5,805 nucleotides of DNA from Burkholderiales bacterium (GTDB lineage Bacteria; Pseudomonadota; Gammaproteobacteria; Burkholderiales; Thiobacillaceae), in assembly GCA_005793645.1 (NCBI GenBank), contig SXRG01000047.1:1-5805 (forward strand), written 5' to 3'. Each line of letters begins with the position of its first letter. The first letter of the stretch is position 1. Position numbers and translations under genes: made by a program. The notes below the pieces were generated by a model. That model did no database searches, was not told the origin of the DNA, and worked only from the letters and a program-made list of their open reading frames with translations. Of this stretch, positions 1-5,805 are shown one piece after another.

Positions 1-1344
1 CATGCAGAAACAGTGCGTCATGTCGTGGAACACGGCCCTGCCGCCATGCAGTGGCTTATGGATCAAGGGGTCAACTTCGATCGCGAGGCCAATGGCTTTC
101 ATCTGACCCGCGAGGGCGGGCACAGCCATCGACGCATCCTGCATGCCGCCGATGCCTCTGGCCACGCCATTCAGGAGACCCTGTCCGCCCTGATCATGGC
201 ACGGTCAAACATCACCGTCCACGAAAACATCATCGCCCTCGACCTGATCACCAGCACGCAAAATGAACATAGCGCGCGCCGTGTCCATGGGGCCTACGCC
301 CTGGATACCCGCAGTGGATGCGTACAGACCTACCCCGCCCAGTCCGTCGCCCTCGCCACAGGCGGGGCCGGCAAGGCATTCCTCTACACCACCAACCCAG
401 ACACGGCCACGGGCGATGGCATCGCAATGGCCTGGCGTGCGGGCTGCCGTGTGGCCAACTTGGAATTCACCCAGTTTCACCCCACCTGCCTCTATCACCC
501 ACACGCCAAGTCCTTCCTGATCAGCGAAGCGATGCGAGGTGAGGGTGCCTTGCTGCGCCTGCCCGATGGAACCCGATTCATGCCCGAATACGATGCGCGC
601 GCTGAACTCGCGCCGCGTGACATCGTGGCCCGTGCCATCGACCGGGAGATGAAACGGCGCGGTCTTGACTGCGTCTATCTCGATATCACCCACAAACCGG
701 CACGCTTCATCATCGAACACTTCCCCAACATCCACGCCCGCTGCAAGGAGCTCGGCATCGACATCACCCAGGACTGGATCCCCGTGGCACCGGCCGCGCA
801 TTACACCTGTGGCGGAGTCGTAGTGGACATTCACGGCCGCACGGACCTGGCAGGCCTCTATGCCATCGGCGAGACCAGCCACACCGGCCTGCACGGTGCC
901 AATCGCCTGGCCAGTAATTCGCTGCTCGAATGCGTGGTGTATGGGCGTAGCGCGGCCGAGCACATCGCCGCACAGGCACCCGTCACCCAACCAAAACTCC
1001 CGGAATGGGACGAAAGCCGTGTCACCGATGCCGATGAAGAGATTGTCATCGCCCACAACTGGCACGAATTGCGTCGCTTCATGTGGGACTATGTCGGCAT
1101 AGTACGCACCGACAAGCGACTGGCGCGCGCTGCCCACCGCATCCGCCTCCTTAGCGACGAGATCCACGAGTATTACAGTAACTTCCGGGTGACCAACGAC
1201 CTGATCGAATTACGCAACCTAGTCTGCGTGGCCGATCTCATCGTACGCTGCGCACAGATGCGGAAGGAAAGCCGCGGCCTGCATGCCTCGCGCGACTATC
1301 CGGCGCATCTGCCCGATGCGAAGGACAGCCTCCTCACCCCCTAA
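1..1344 (+). CDS. nadB: L-aspartate oxidase, 5'-truncated by the window edge
   Basis: NadB is a cytoplasmic FAD enzyme that oxidises L-aspartate to iminoaspartate, which NadA condenses with dihydroxyacetone phosphate to make quinolinate for de novo NAD synthesis. The frame is open from base 1; 447 residues are visible and roughly 80 N-terminal residues, including the FAD-binding GxGxxG motif, lie outside. The visible GTG at 13 is internal, not a start. In visible-fragment numbering: HLTREGGHSHRR at 34-45, the flavin-domain stretch TTNPDTATGDGIAMAWRAG at 130-148, QFHPT at 158-162, APRD with Arg206, AAHYTCGG at 265-272 and HGANRLASNSLLE near 298-310. His160, Arg206, His267 and Arg302 correspond by a constant offset of 84 to E. 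coli His244, Arg290, His351 and Arg386, the substrate and catalytic residues. The C-terminal helical domain (NWHELRRFMWDYVGIVRT) is complete. The QFHPT/GGVVVD pattern resembles succinate dehydrogenase and fumarate reductase flavoproteins, but the C-terminal domain and overall match fix it as NadB. It ends 10 bases from the convergent pepA stop. Confidence 0.97.
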   Translation, partial: HAETVRHVVEHGPAAMQWLMDQGVNFDREANGFHLTREGGHSHRRILHAADASGHAIQETLSALIMARSNITVHENIIALDLITSTQNEHSARRVHGAYALDTRSGCVQTYPAQSVALATGGAGKAFLYTTNPDTATGDGIAMAWRAGCRVANLEFTQFHPTCLYHPHAKSFLISEAMRGEGALLRLPDGTRFMPEYDARAELAPRDIVARAIDREMKRRGLDCVYLDITHKPARFIIEHFPNIHARCKELGIDITQDWIPVAPAAHYTCGGVVVDIHGRTDLAGLYAIGETSHTGLHGANRLASNSLLECVVYGRSAAEHIAAQAPVTQPKLPEWDESRVTDADEEIVIAHNWHELRRFMWDYVGIVRTDKRLARAAHRIRLLSDEIHEYYSNFRVTNDLIELRNLVCVADLIVRCAQMRKESRGLHASRDYPAHLPDAKDSLLTP

Positions 1345-1354
1345 CCGAGACCGG

Positions 1355-2896
1355 TCAGCGCCCGACCTGATTGGCCAGGAAATGCACCAGCAGCGGCACC
1401 GGACGCCCAGTGCTGCCCTTGTCCTTGCCGGATTTCCAAGCCGTACCCGCAATATCCAAGTGCGCCCATCTGTATTTTTTCGCAAAGCGCGACAAGAAAG
1501 CTGCCGCGGTAATGGTGCCCCCTGCGCGGCCGCCAATGTTGGCCATATCCGCAAAATTGCTCTTCAATTGCTCCTGATATTCCTCGAACAGCGGCAATTT
1601 CCAACACGGATCCGCCGCCGTCTCACCCGCCTTCAGCAGATCAGCAACCAGCGCGTCATCGTTACCCAGCACGCCGCTGGCAACATGACCCAGAGCAATC
1701 ACACAGGCCCCCGTCAATGTGGCCACATCGACCACACACGCCGGATTAAAACGCTCCGCATATGTTAGCGCATCACACAAGATCAAGCGCCCCTCGGCAT
1801 CGGTGTTGAGTATCTCAATGGTCTGGCCAGACATGGAGGCCACGATATCGCCCGGCTTGTTAGCACGCCCAGACGGCAAATTCTCACAGGTCGGGATCAA
1901 CACCACCACATTAAGCGGCAAGGCCAGTTCGGCCGCCGCCTGTAACGCCCCCAGAACCGATGCTGCGCCACACATGTCGTACTTCATTTCATCCATTTCG
2001 GCGGCCGGCTTGAGCGAAATGCCTCCCGCATCGAAGGTGATGCCCTTGCCCACTAGGACGATTGGACGCTGGGACGCATCGGCACCCTGGTACCGCAACA
2101 CGATGAACTTGGGCGGCTCGTCGCTGCCTCTCGCCACGGATAAAAAAGAACCCATGCCCAAGCGTTCCAGGTCCATGCGTTCAAGCACCTCCACCGACAA
2201 GCCATGCGATTCCGCAAGATACATTGCTGTGTCTGCCAAGGTCGTCGGCGTACACAGATTACCAGGAAGGTTGCCCAGATCACGCGCCAGACGCATCCCG
2301 GCGATAATACTGGCACCACGGTTCAGGGCCTTCTGAGCGACCTCCTTCTGCGCACGACCGACCACCTGCCACTTGAAACTGCGCAGACCCACAGAGCGGT
2401 CGCTCTCCTTGGTGGTCACCTCAGACTTGGTCTGGTCAAAGCGGTAATAAGCATCACCATAGGCCAGCACCGTTTGCTCAACGCGCCAATCCATAGTGCA
2501 GCGTTTGACCTCGGCCTCGCCCAGACACCACACGACATCCGTGACCCCTGTGTCCTTCAGACGCTGCATCGCCCCCTGCGTCGCCTTGCGATAGTTGCGA
2601 GCATCCAGTTCGCTCGCCTTGCCCACATTCACCAACAGGACCCGTTCACACGCTAGGCCCGCAGGGCGATACAAGACCGCCGTGGCACCCACGGCCACAC
2701 CCAGATCGCCCCCTTTGAGCAAGGCGATCAACGCGCCGCCGCATGCAGTGTCCAGGGCTTGCGCTACCGGCGACAGTTTACGCAGGCCCATAGCGCCTAC
2801 CACAATACAACCACTCCGCTGCTTCTCGATAACCCCATAGACGGCAGAAAAGGCGGTTGCAACAGAAAGGGATGGCGCATTAGGGGCTACGGTCAT
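1355..2896 (-). CDS. pepA: Cytosol (leucyl) aminopeptidase, M17 family
   Basis: PepA is a hexameric cytosolic two-metal exopeptidase that removes N-terminal residues, notably leucine, and helps in peptide and glutathione turnover; in E. coli it also binds DNA (Xer recombination, carAB control). The product has 513 residues against 503 in E. coli. The N-terminal M17 domain covers about residues 15-165 and the catalytic domain about 185-510. The signature NTDAEGRL is at 365-372. Metal ligands Lys284, Asp289, Asp307, Asp366 and Glu368 and catalytic Lys296 and Arg370 all fall at a constant offset of 14 from the E. coli positions, so the enzyme should be active. DEMKYDMCGAA and SNFADMANIGGR are also conserved. 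The ATG at 2896 gives about ten more N-terminal residues than the usual start, but no ATG, GTG or TTG lies in frame near the usual position, so this start is preferred. Its Shine-Dalgarno is weak (GGAAA a few bases upstream). It diverges from lptF; holC, which often follows pepA, is absent. Confidence 0.97.
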   Translation of the reverse strand: MTVAPNAPSLSVATAFSAVYGVIEKQRSGCIVVGAMGLRKLSPVAQALDTACGGALIALLKGGDLGVAVGATAVLYRPAGLACERVLLVNVGKASELDARNYRKATQGAMQRLKDTGVTDVVWCLGEAEVKRCTMDWRVEQTVLAYGDAYYRFDQTKSEVTTKESDRSVGLRSFKWQVVGRAQKEVAQKALNRGASIIAGMRLARDLGNLPGNLCTPTTLADTAMYLAESHGLSVEVLERMDLERLGMGSFLSVARGSDEPPKFIVLRYQGADASQRPIVLVGKGITFDAGGISLKPAAEMDEMKYDMCGAASVLGALQAAAELALPLNVVVLIPTCENLPSGRANKPGDIVASMSGQTIEILNTDAEGRLILCDALTYAERFNPACVVDVATLTGACVIALGHVASGVLGNDDALVADLLKAGETAADPCWKLPLFEEYQEQLKSNFADMANIGGRAGGTITAAAFLSRFAKKYRWAHLDIAGTAWKSGKDKGSTGRPVPLLVHFLANQVGR

Positions 2897-2921
2897 GGCG
2901 GTTTCCGGTTAAGATCAAACG

Positions 2922-4034
2922 ATGTTGTCCCATTATGCCACCAGCAAGGCGTTTGAACGCAGCCTGAAAGCCGAGTTCTGGCTGACCGGCCTGTCCGCCT
3001 TCGCGGCACTGTCGGCCATCGTGCTGACCGTATATCTCGTGCGCCTGCTAGGTCATGCTGCCCTTGGCAACCTGATGGAGGCCGGAATCCTGCCCCTGAT
3101 GGGCTTCAATTACATGCGGCTGTTGCCGGTCCTGCTCTCCCTTGCCCTCTTTCTGGGTCTGTTCATCAGCCTCACCCGTCAGATCCACGACCACGAAGCC
3201 GTGATCTGGTCCAACGCCGGACTCGCACCCCAAACCTGGCTGCGCCCCATCCTGCAACTGGCCATCCCGGTAACCCTCGTCATCGCCCTATTTAGCCTCA
3301 TCACACTGCCGTGGCTCGCCCAAAAACGCGCGGAATTCGAGCAAACCCAGGGTGCCCAGCGTCGTGCCATCCTGCTCGCACCCGGCTCATTCACCGAAAC
3401 TACCGGCAGCGTGAATGGCGACTACCAAGTTCTTTTTATCGAAGCGCTCGATGAGACAGGCAGTGAGGCGCGCAAGGTCTTTATCGCCGACGAACGAAAC
3501 GGGCAATGGGGCGTCACCCTAGCAGCAACCGGGGTCATCACAGAGAACCCCGAAGGCGATCGTTTTCTGACCCTGGAGCAGGGTCAACGCTACGAGCACA
3601 CCCCTGGCACCGACACCTATCGAACCCTGGAATTCGCGCGTTATCACACCCGTCTGGACCCCGTCGCGGTCGATCCGCTCTCCCGAGGCGTCCGCCAGAT
3701 GAGCACCCTCAGCCTGATCCAGAACCCCAACGCCGCCCACCTCGGCGAACTCGTCTGGCGCATTGGCTACCCACTCAGCGCCCTGACTCTGGCCCTGCTG
3801 GCCCTCCCCCTCAGCCAGTTCAATCCGCGCAGCGGACGCTCTTTCAACATCCTGTTTGCCATCCTCGTGTACGCCACCTACAACAACCTTGTCGGTCTCA
3901 GCGAAAGCCTGGTGGCCCAGGGGCATCTAAACCCCCTACTCAGTCTGATTCTGTTGCACGGAGGTGCCCTCACCATCTTTTACGGACTCTTCGTCTGGCG
4001 TATGGCGCCACTCCGCAGGAGGACAGCCGCCTGA
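2922..4034 (+). CDS. lptF: LPS export ABC transporter permease LptF
   Basis: LptF is one of two inner-membrane subunits of LptB2FG, which extracts lipopolysaccharide from the inner membrane and passes it to LptC and the periplasmic bridge. The product has 370 residues (E. coli 366). It shows the family layout: three N-terminal membrane segments at about 20-43, 64-84 and 109-133, a periplasmic beta-jellyroll region at about 135-270, and three C-terminal segments at about 279-300, 307-327 and 336-358, ending in a basic tail (RRR). The cytoplasmic stretch SLTRQIHDHEAVIWSNAGL at 83-101 sits where the coupling helix contacts the LptB ATPase, and LPLSQFNPRSGR at 295-306 matches the conserved loop after segment 4. 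The N-terminal part resembles betaproteobacterial LptF more than the E. coli protein. The ATG at 2922 is the only plausible start near the usual position, yet no clear Shine-Dalgarno precedes it. It overlaps lptG by one base (TGATG). LptB is not in the window. Confidence 0.93.
   Translation: MLSHYATSKAFERSLKAEFWLTGLSAFAALSAIVLTVYLVRLLGHAALGNLMEAGILPLMGFNYMRLLPVLLSLALFLGLFISLTRQIHDHEAVIWSNAGLAPQTWLRPILQLAIPVTLVIALFSLITLPWLAQKRAEFEQTQGAQRRAILLAPGSFTETTGSVNGDYQVLFIEALDETGSEARKVFIADERNGQWGVTLAATGVITENPEGDRFLTLEQGQRYEHTPGTDTYRTLEFARYHTRLDPVAVDPLSRGVRQMSTLSLIQNPNAAHLGELVWRIGYPLSALTLALLALPLSQFNPRSGRSFNILFAILVYATYNNLVGLSESLVAQGHLNPLLSLILLHGGALTIFYGLFVWRMAPLRRRTAA
2932..2940 (-). promoter_or_regulatory. 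Candidate extended -10 promoter element for pepA
   Basis: Read on the minus strand this is TGGCATAAT, matching the extended -10 pattern TGnTATAAT with a 5/6 hexamer (CATAAT). Initiation about 7 bases downstream, near 2925, would leave a leader of about 30 bases before the pepA ATG at 2896. No good -35 hexamer is visible at the usual spacing, which is tolerated in extended -10 promoters. The element lies inside the first codons of the divergent lptF gene. This is a motif reading only. Confidence 0.4.
4017..4022 (+). promoter_or_regulatory. Shine-Dalgarno of lptG inside the lptF 3' end
   Basis: A perfect AGGAGG lies 11 bases before the ATG at 4034, inside the last codons of lptF. The spacing is a little long but workable. 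It decides the lptG start: the same frame stays open upstream to an ATG at 3506, but that reading overlaps lptF for over 500 bases and encodes a low-complexity, proline- and arginine-rich shadow. Confidence 0.7.
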
Positions 4035-5098
4035 TGAAGCTGACACGCTATCTCATAACCCAGATCCTCATCGCCATCGGTATCGCCCTCGCCGGGCTGA
4101 CCCTGTTATTCAGTTTTTTTGAACTGCTGGCCGAACTGGGCAGAGTCAGTGCCGGCAGTTACAGCCTCATCCAGGCCACCATTCTCATCGGCCTGCAACT
4201 GCCCACCCGGATTCATGAAGTGATGCCCATTGCCACTCTGCTCGGCGGTCTTTTTGCCTTTGCACGCCTGGCCCAAACCTCCGAATACACGGTGATGCGC
4301 AGCGCTGCCTGGTCGCCCCTTCACTCCATCCGGGTGCTCGCCCTGATCGCCCTGCTACTCGGTCTCGTTACCGCACTGATCGGAGAATTCGTGCTGCCCG
4401 TCAGTGAGCGGATGGCAGAACGCATTCAGACCCAAGGAGTACGACACACACAGACCTTCCGTAGCGGCCTGTGGGCCAAAGACGGACCGACCTTTCTCAA
4501 GGTGCGCCAGATCCTCCCCGACGCCACCCTGCGCGATGTGCGCCTCTACAGCGTCAATAACCAAGCGCAACTCATAAGCATCACCGAGGCCGCGCGTGGA
4601 CACTGGGACACGCAGGGAGCCTGGCGGCTTGAAGACGGGCACACCCTTCGTTTCACCCCCCAGGGCCCGCAAGTCACCCCCTTCGTCAGCCAACCCTGGC
4701 CATCCAAGGTCGGCCCGGATCTCCTCGCCATGCTGATGGTCAAGCCCGAACACATGTCGATCCAGGCCCTCTACCAGTACATCCACCACCTCCACGCCAA
4801 CCGGCAGCAAGCGTCGCGCTACGAGCTCGCCCTCTGGAAAAAGCTGATCTACCCCCTGTCACCCATGGTCATGCTGTTGATCAGCCTACCGTTTGCCTAT
4901 TACCAGTCACGCAGCGGAAAGATCGGTGGCAAATTGATGCTGGGGCTCGGTATCGGCCTCGCCTTTCACCTGATCGGCAAGGCCTCCGGTGATCTGGCCC
5001 TCATCAAGGACGGCACACCCGCCATGGCGGCCTCGCTGCCCCTGCTGGCCTTTGGGCTGGCCGGGCTCATTGCCCTATTCCGGGTTGAACGAACCTGA
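4034..5098 (+). CDS. lptG: LPS export ABC transporter permease LptG
   Basis: LptG is the partner of LptF in the LptB2FG exporter and also contacts LptC. From the ATG at 4034 the product has 354 residues (E. coli 360). Membrane segments lie at about 8-30, 58-80, 99-121, 270-290, 300-318 and 328-349, with a periplasmic beta-jellyroll between 135 and 235. Family features include SYSLIQATILIGLQLPTRI at 42-60, the coupling-helix stretch ARLAQTSEYTVMRSAAWSP at 77-95, whose Ser-Glu pair resembles that of E. coli LptG, GEFVLPVSERMAERIQTQG after segment 3, GLWAKDG at 145-151 and RYELALWKKLIYPLSP at 262-277. Its start overlaps the lptF stop by one base, which implies translational coupling and a shared transcript, as expected for subunits needed in equal amounts. 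The gene runs to within 5 bases of the convergent RDD-family gene, with no hairpin terminator in between. Confidence 0.95.
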   Translation: MKLTRYLITQILIAIGIALAGLTLLFSFFELLAELGRVSAGSYSLIQATILIGLQLPTRIHEVMPIATLLGGLFAFARLAQTSEYTVMRSAAWSPLHSIRVLALIALLLGLVTALIGEFVLPVSERMAERIQTQGVRHTQTFRSGLWAKDGPTFLKVRQILPDATLRDVRLYSVNNQAQLISITEAARGHWDTQGAWRLEDGHTLRFTPQGPQVTPFVSQPWPSKVGPDLLAMLMVKPEHMSIQALYQYIHHLHANRQQASRYELALWKKLIYPLSPMVMLLISLPFAYYQSRSGKIGGKLMLGLGIGLAFHLIGKASGDLALIKDGTPAMAASLPLLAFGLAGLIALFRVERT

Positions 5099-5103
5099 CC
5101 CCC

Positions 5104-5520
5104 TCAGAACAGCCGCTCGACCTTCACCAACCGCGTCCCCGCCAAGCGATCGTGGAGGAATTGATGCTCACGGTCCACAAAGGCCCACAAAATGCCAAGA
5201 CCCAGCGTTGCCAGCGCCCAAAAGTAGCGCATCCAAGCCTGCCGCCAAGTCAGCGCCACCCCCTCCCGAGTCACTACACGGATACGCCAGGTCTTCATCG
5301 CCAGCGTCTGTCCGCCACGCGACCAGAACAACACAAAATATAGGCCAGCGGCGGCGATCAAGTAGATTTGAAACAGGGTTTGCGCAACGCTACTGCGCTC
5401 CGCCACCGTCTCAGGGAGGAGGCCAACCACTAAAAAACCCGCCATAAACAGCCAGGCCATCAACAGCATTCCGTCATAAAGGATCGACACCAGACGGCGT
5501 CGCAGGCTCGCTAATTGCAT
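5104..5520 (-). CDS. RDD family membrane protein
   Basis: This is a small inner-membrane protein of 138 residues with a single RDD domain. The family is named for conserved Arg and Asp residues, and its function is mostly unknown; some members have been linked to ion or solute exchange, but nothing here shows a substrate. The N-terminus carries RRRLVSILYDGMLL (residues 7-20, Arg9 and Asp16) leading into membrane segment 1 at about 15-36. Segment 2 is at about 48-66. The loop SRGGQTLAMKTWRIRVVTREG at 68-88 corresponds to the family's usual GKRLLGLRVV-like stretch. Segment 3 is at about 98-117, followed by the signature HDRLAGTRLV at 123-132. The ATG at 5520 is preceded by GGAG with 7 bases of spacing (minus strand, 5531-5528), supporting the start. 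It is transcribed divergently from rplU and towards lptG; its stop is 5 bases from the lptG stop. It appears to be a single-gene unit, and I saw no convincing promoter upstream of it. Confidence 0.88.
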   Translation of the reverse strand: MQLASLRRRLVSILYDGMLLMAWLFMAGFLVVGLLPETVAERSSVAQTLFQIYLIAAAGLYFVLFWSRGGQTLAMKTWRIRVVTREGVALTWRQAWMRYFWALATLGLGILWAFVDREHQFLHDRLAGTRLVKVERLF

Positions 5521-5614
5521 ACACCCACTCCAACAATCTCAATGTCACTATCCTAACCGAAGACCTTCAGCGCCCGGATTCCAAACACTATTCCACACCA
5601 CAGAGCAATCTAAT

Positions 5615-5643
5615 TTGCGCTCTTAGGACTCTTTGCGTACAAT
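5615..5643 (+). promoter_or_regulatory. Sigma70-type promoter of rplU
   Basis: TTGCGC at 5615-5620 and TACAAT at 5638-5643 are separated by exactly 17 bases. The -10 matches the consensus at 5 of 6 positions and the -35 at its three most conserved bases. Initiation is predicted near 5650, giving an rplU leader of roughly 47 bases. The position, about 55 bases upstream of a strongly expressed ribosomal protein gene and in a non-coding gap, supports the call. Confidence 0.7.
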
Positions 5644-5653
5644 TCATCGTTTC

Positions 5654-5674
5654 CGTTACGGGAATTCCGTGACG
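5654..5674 (+). promoter_or_regulatory. Hairpin in the rplU 5' leader
   Basis: The 21 bases form an 8-bp stem (5654-5661 with 5667-5674; one G-U pair, the rest Watson-Crick) closed by the 5-base loop GAATT. It starts about 4 bases after the predicted transcription start and ends 11 bases before the AGGAG Shine-Dalgarno at 5686-5690. It has no following U-run, so it is not an intrinsic terminator. It may stabilise the 5' end or serve in autogenous control by bL21. The fold is read directly from the sequence; the role is inferred. Confidence 0.55.
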
Positions 5675-5696
5675 ACCTGATTTGTAGGAGCTGAAC

Positions 5697-5805
5697 ATGT
5701 ACGCGGTTATTCGTACCGGCGGCAAGCAATACAAGGTTGCTGCTGGCGGCAAACTCAAGATTGAAAGCCTGCCGGTTGAGGTGGGTAGCGAAGTTGAAAT
5801 CCAGG
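5697..5805 (+). CDS. rplU: 50S ribosomal protein L21 (bL21), 3'-truncated by the window edge
   Basis: bL21 binds 23S rRNA in the large ribosomal subunit. Only the first 36 of the usual 100 or so residues are visible. They begin MYAVIRTGGKQYKVAAGGKL, the strongly conserved L21 N-terminus (E. coli MYAVFQSGGKQHRV), followed by KIESLPVEVGSEVEIQ. The TGGKQYKV form is common in Betaproteobacteria. The start is fixed by this match and by AGGAG at 5686-5690 with 6 bases of spacing. In most bacteria rpmA (bL27) and often obgE follow, but these would lie beyond the window. Expression should come from the promoter at 5615-5643. Confidence 0.96.
   Translation, partial: MYAVIRTGGKQYKVAAGGKLKIESLPVEVGSEVEIQ

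Noticed and set aside
205..1167. Long open frame of 320 codons on the minus strand opposite nadB
   Set aside because: It runs in the antisense frame whose codons pair exactly with the nadB codons, so its stops require TTA, CTA or TCA in nadB, which are rare in GC-rich genes. The translation resembles no family and nadB is certain.
1338..1362. Possible terminator at the nadB/pepA junction (ACCGGT palindrome)
   Set aside because: Only a 6-base palindrome with no loop and no T-run on either strand.
1283..2840. Several open frames on the plus strand opposite pepA (for example 1719-2336 and 2204-2656)
   Set aside because: They show no domain or motif, are antisense to a gene with all M17 catalytic residues intact, and have no convincing ribosome binding sites.
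2857..2885. Possible lptF promoter: TTGCAA at 2857-2862 with a -10 near CATTAG
   Set aside because: The -10 matches only 3 of 6 positions with a short spacer, too weak to annotate.
3506..4033. Upstream extension of the lptG frame to an ATG at 3506, giving a 530-residue protein
   Set aside because: It overlaps lptF for over 500 bases, has a proline/arginine-rich shadow composition, and LptG family length plus AGGAGG place the start at 4034.
5521..5614. Search for a small gene or an RDD-gene promoter in the gap before rplU
   Set aside because: The ATG at 5542 meets a stop after three further codons. TAGGAT on the minus strand has no -35 partner at usable spacing.
1..5805. Search for a novel system: mobile element ends, CRISPR-like repeats, toxin-antitoxin pairs, defence genes
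   Set aside because: Nearly every base is accounted for by conserved housekeeping genes of normal length, with no inverted-repeat boundaries, integrase or clustered repeats.

Overview
The window is a stretch of ordinary bacterial chromosome, GC-rich by eye (about 60 %), with tightly packed housekeeping genes. The protein types point to a proteobacterium. The LptF N-terminal region, the L21 start (MYAVIRTGGKQYKV) and the divergent pepA/lptFG arrangement look most like Betaproteobacteria, or a gammaproteobacterium close to them. That placement is an impression from remembered family members, not a computed phylogeny. I see no insertion sequence, integrase, CRISPR array, tRNA, rRNA or defence gene.

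Layout from left to right: the 3' part of nadB (L-aspartate oxidase, NAD synthesis) enters from the left edge on + and ends at 1344. It converges on pepA (leucyl aminopeptidase, - strand, 1355-2896) with only 10 bases between the stops. pepA and lptF diverge from a 25-base gap (2897-2921). lptF (2922-4034) and lptG (4034-5098) overlap by one base and form an operon for the two membrane subunits of the lipopolysaccharide exporter LptB2FG. lptG converges on a small RDD-family membrane protein gene (- strand, 5104-5520) with a 5-base gap. A 176-base intergenic region (5521-5696) holds a good sigma70-type promoter and a leader hairpin for rplU (ribosomal protein bL21), whose first 36 codons close the window.

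The genes serve separate core functions: NAD synthesis, peptide turnover, envelope LPS export and ribosome assembly. lptF and lptG are the only clear functional unit. All complete genes are close to the usual family length, and the catalytic residues I could locate in nadB and pepA are intact. The points worth a second look are regulatory: the compact rplU leader with an 8-bp hairpin almost at the predicted 5' end, the overlapping divergent pepA/lptF start region with no clear Shine-Dalgarno for lptF, the absence of holC after pepA, and an imperfect 25-base repeat. I did not find evidence for a novel system.
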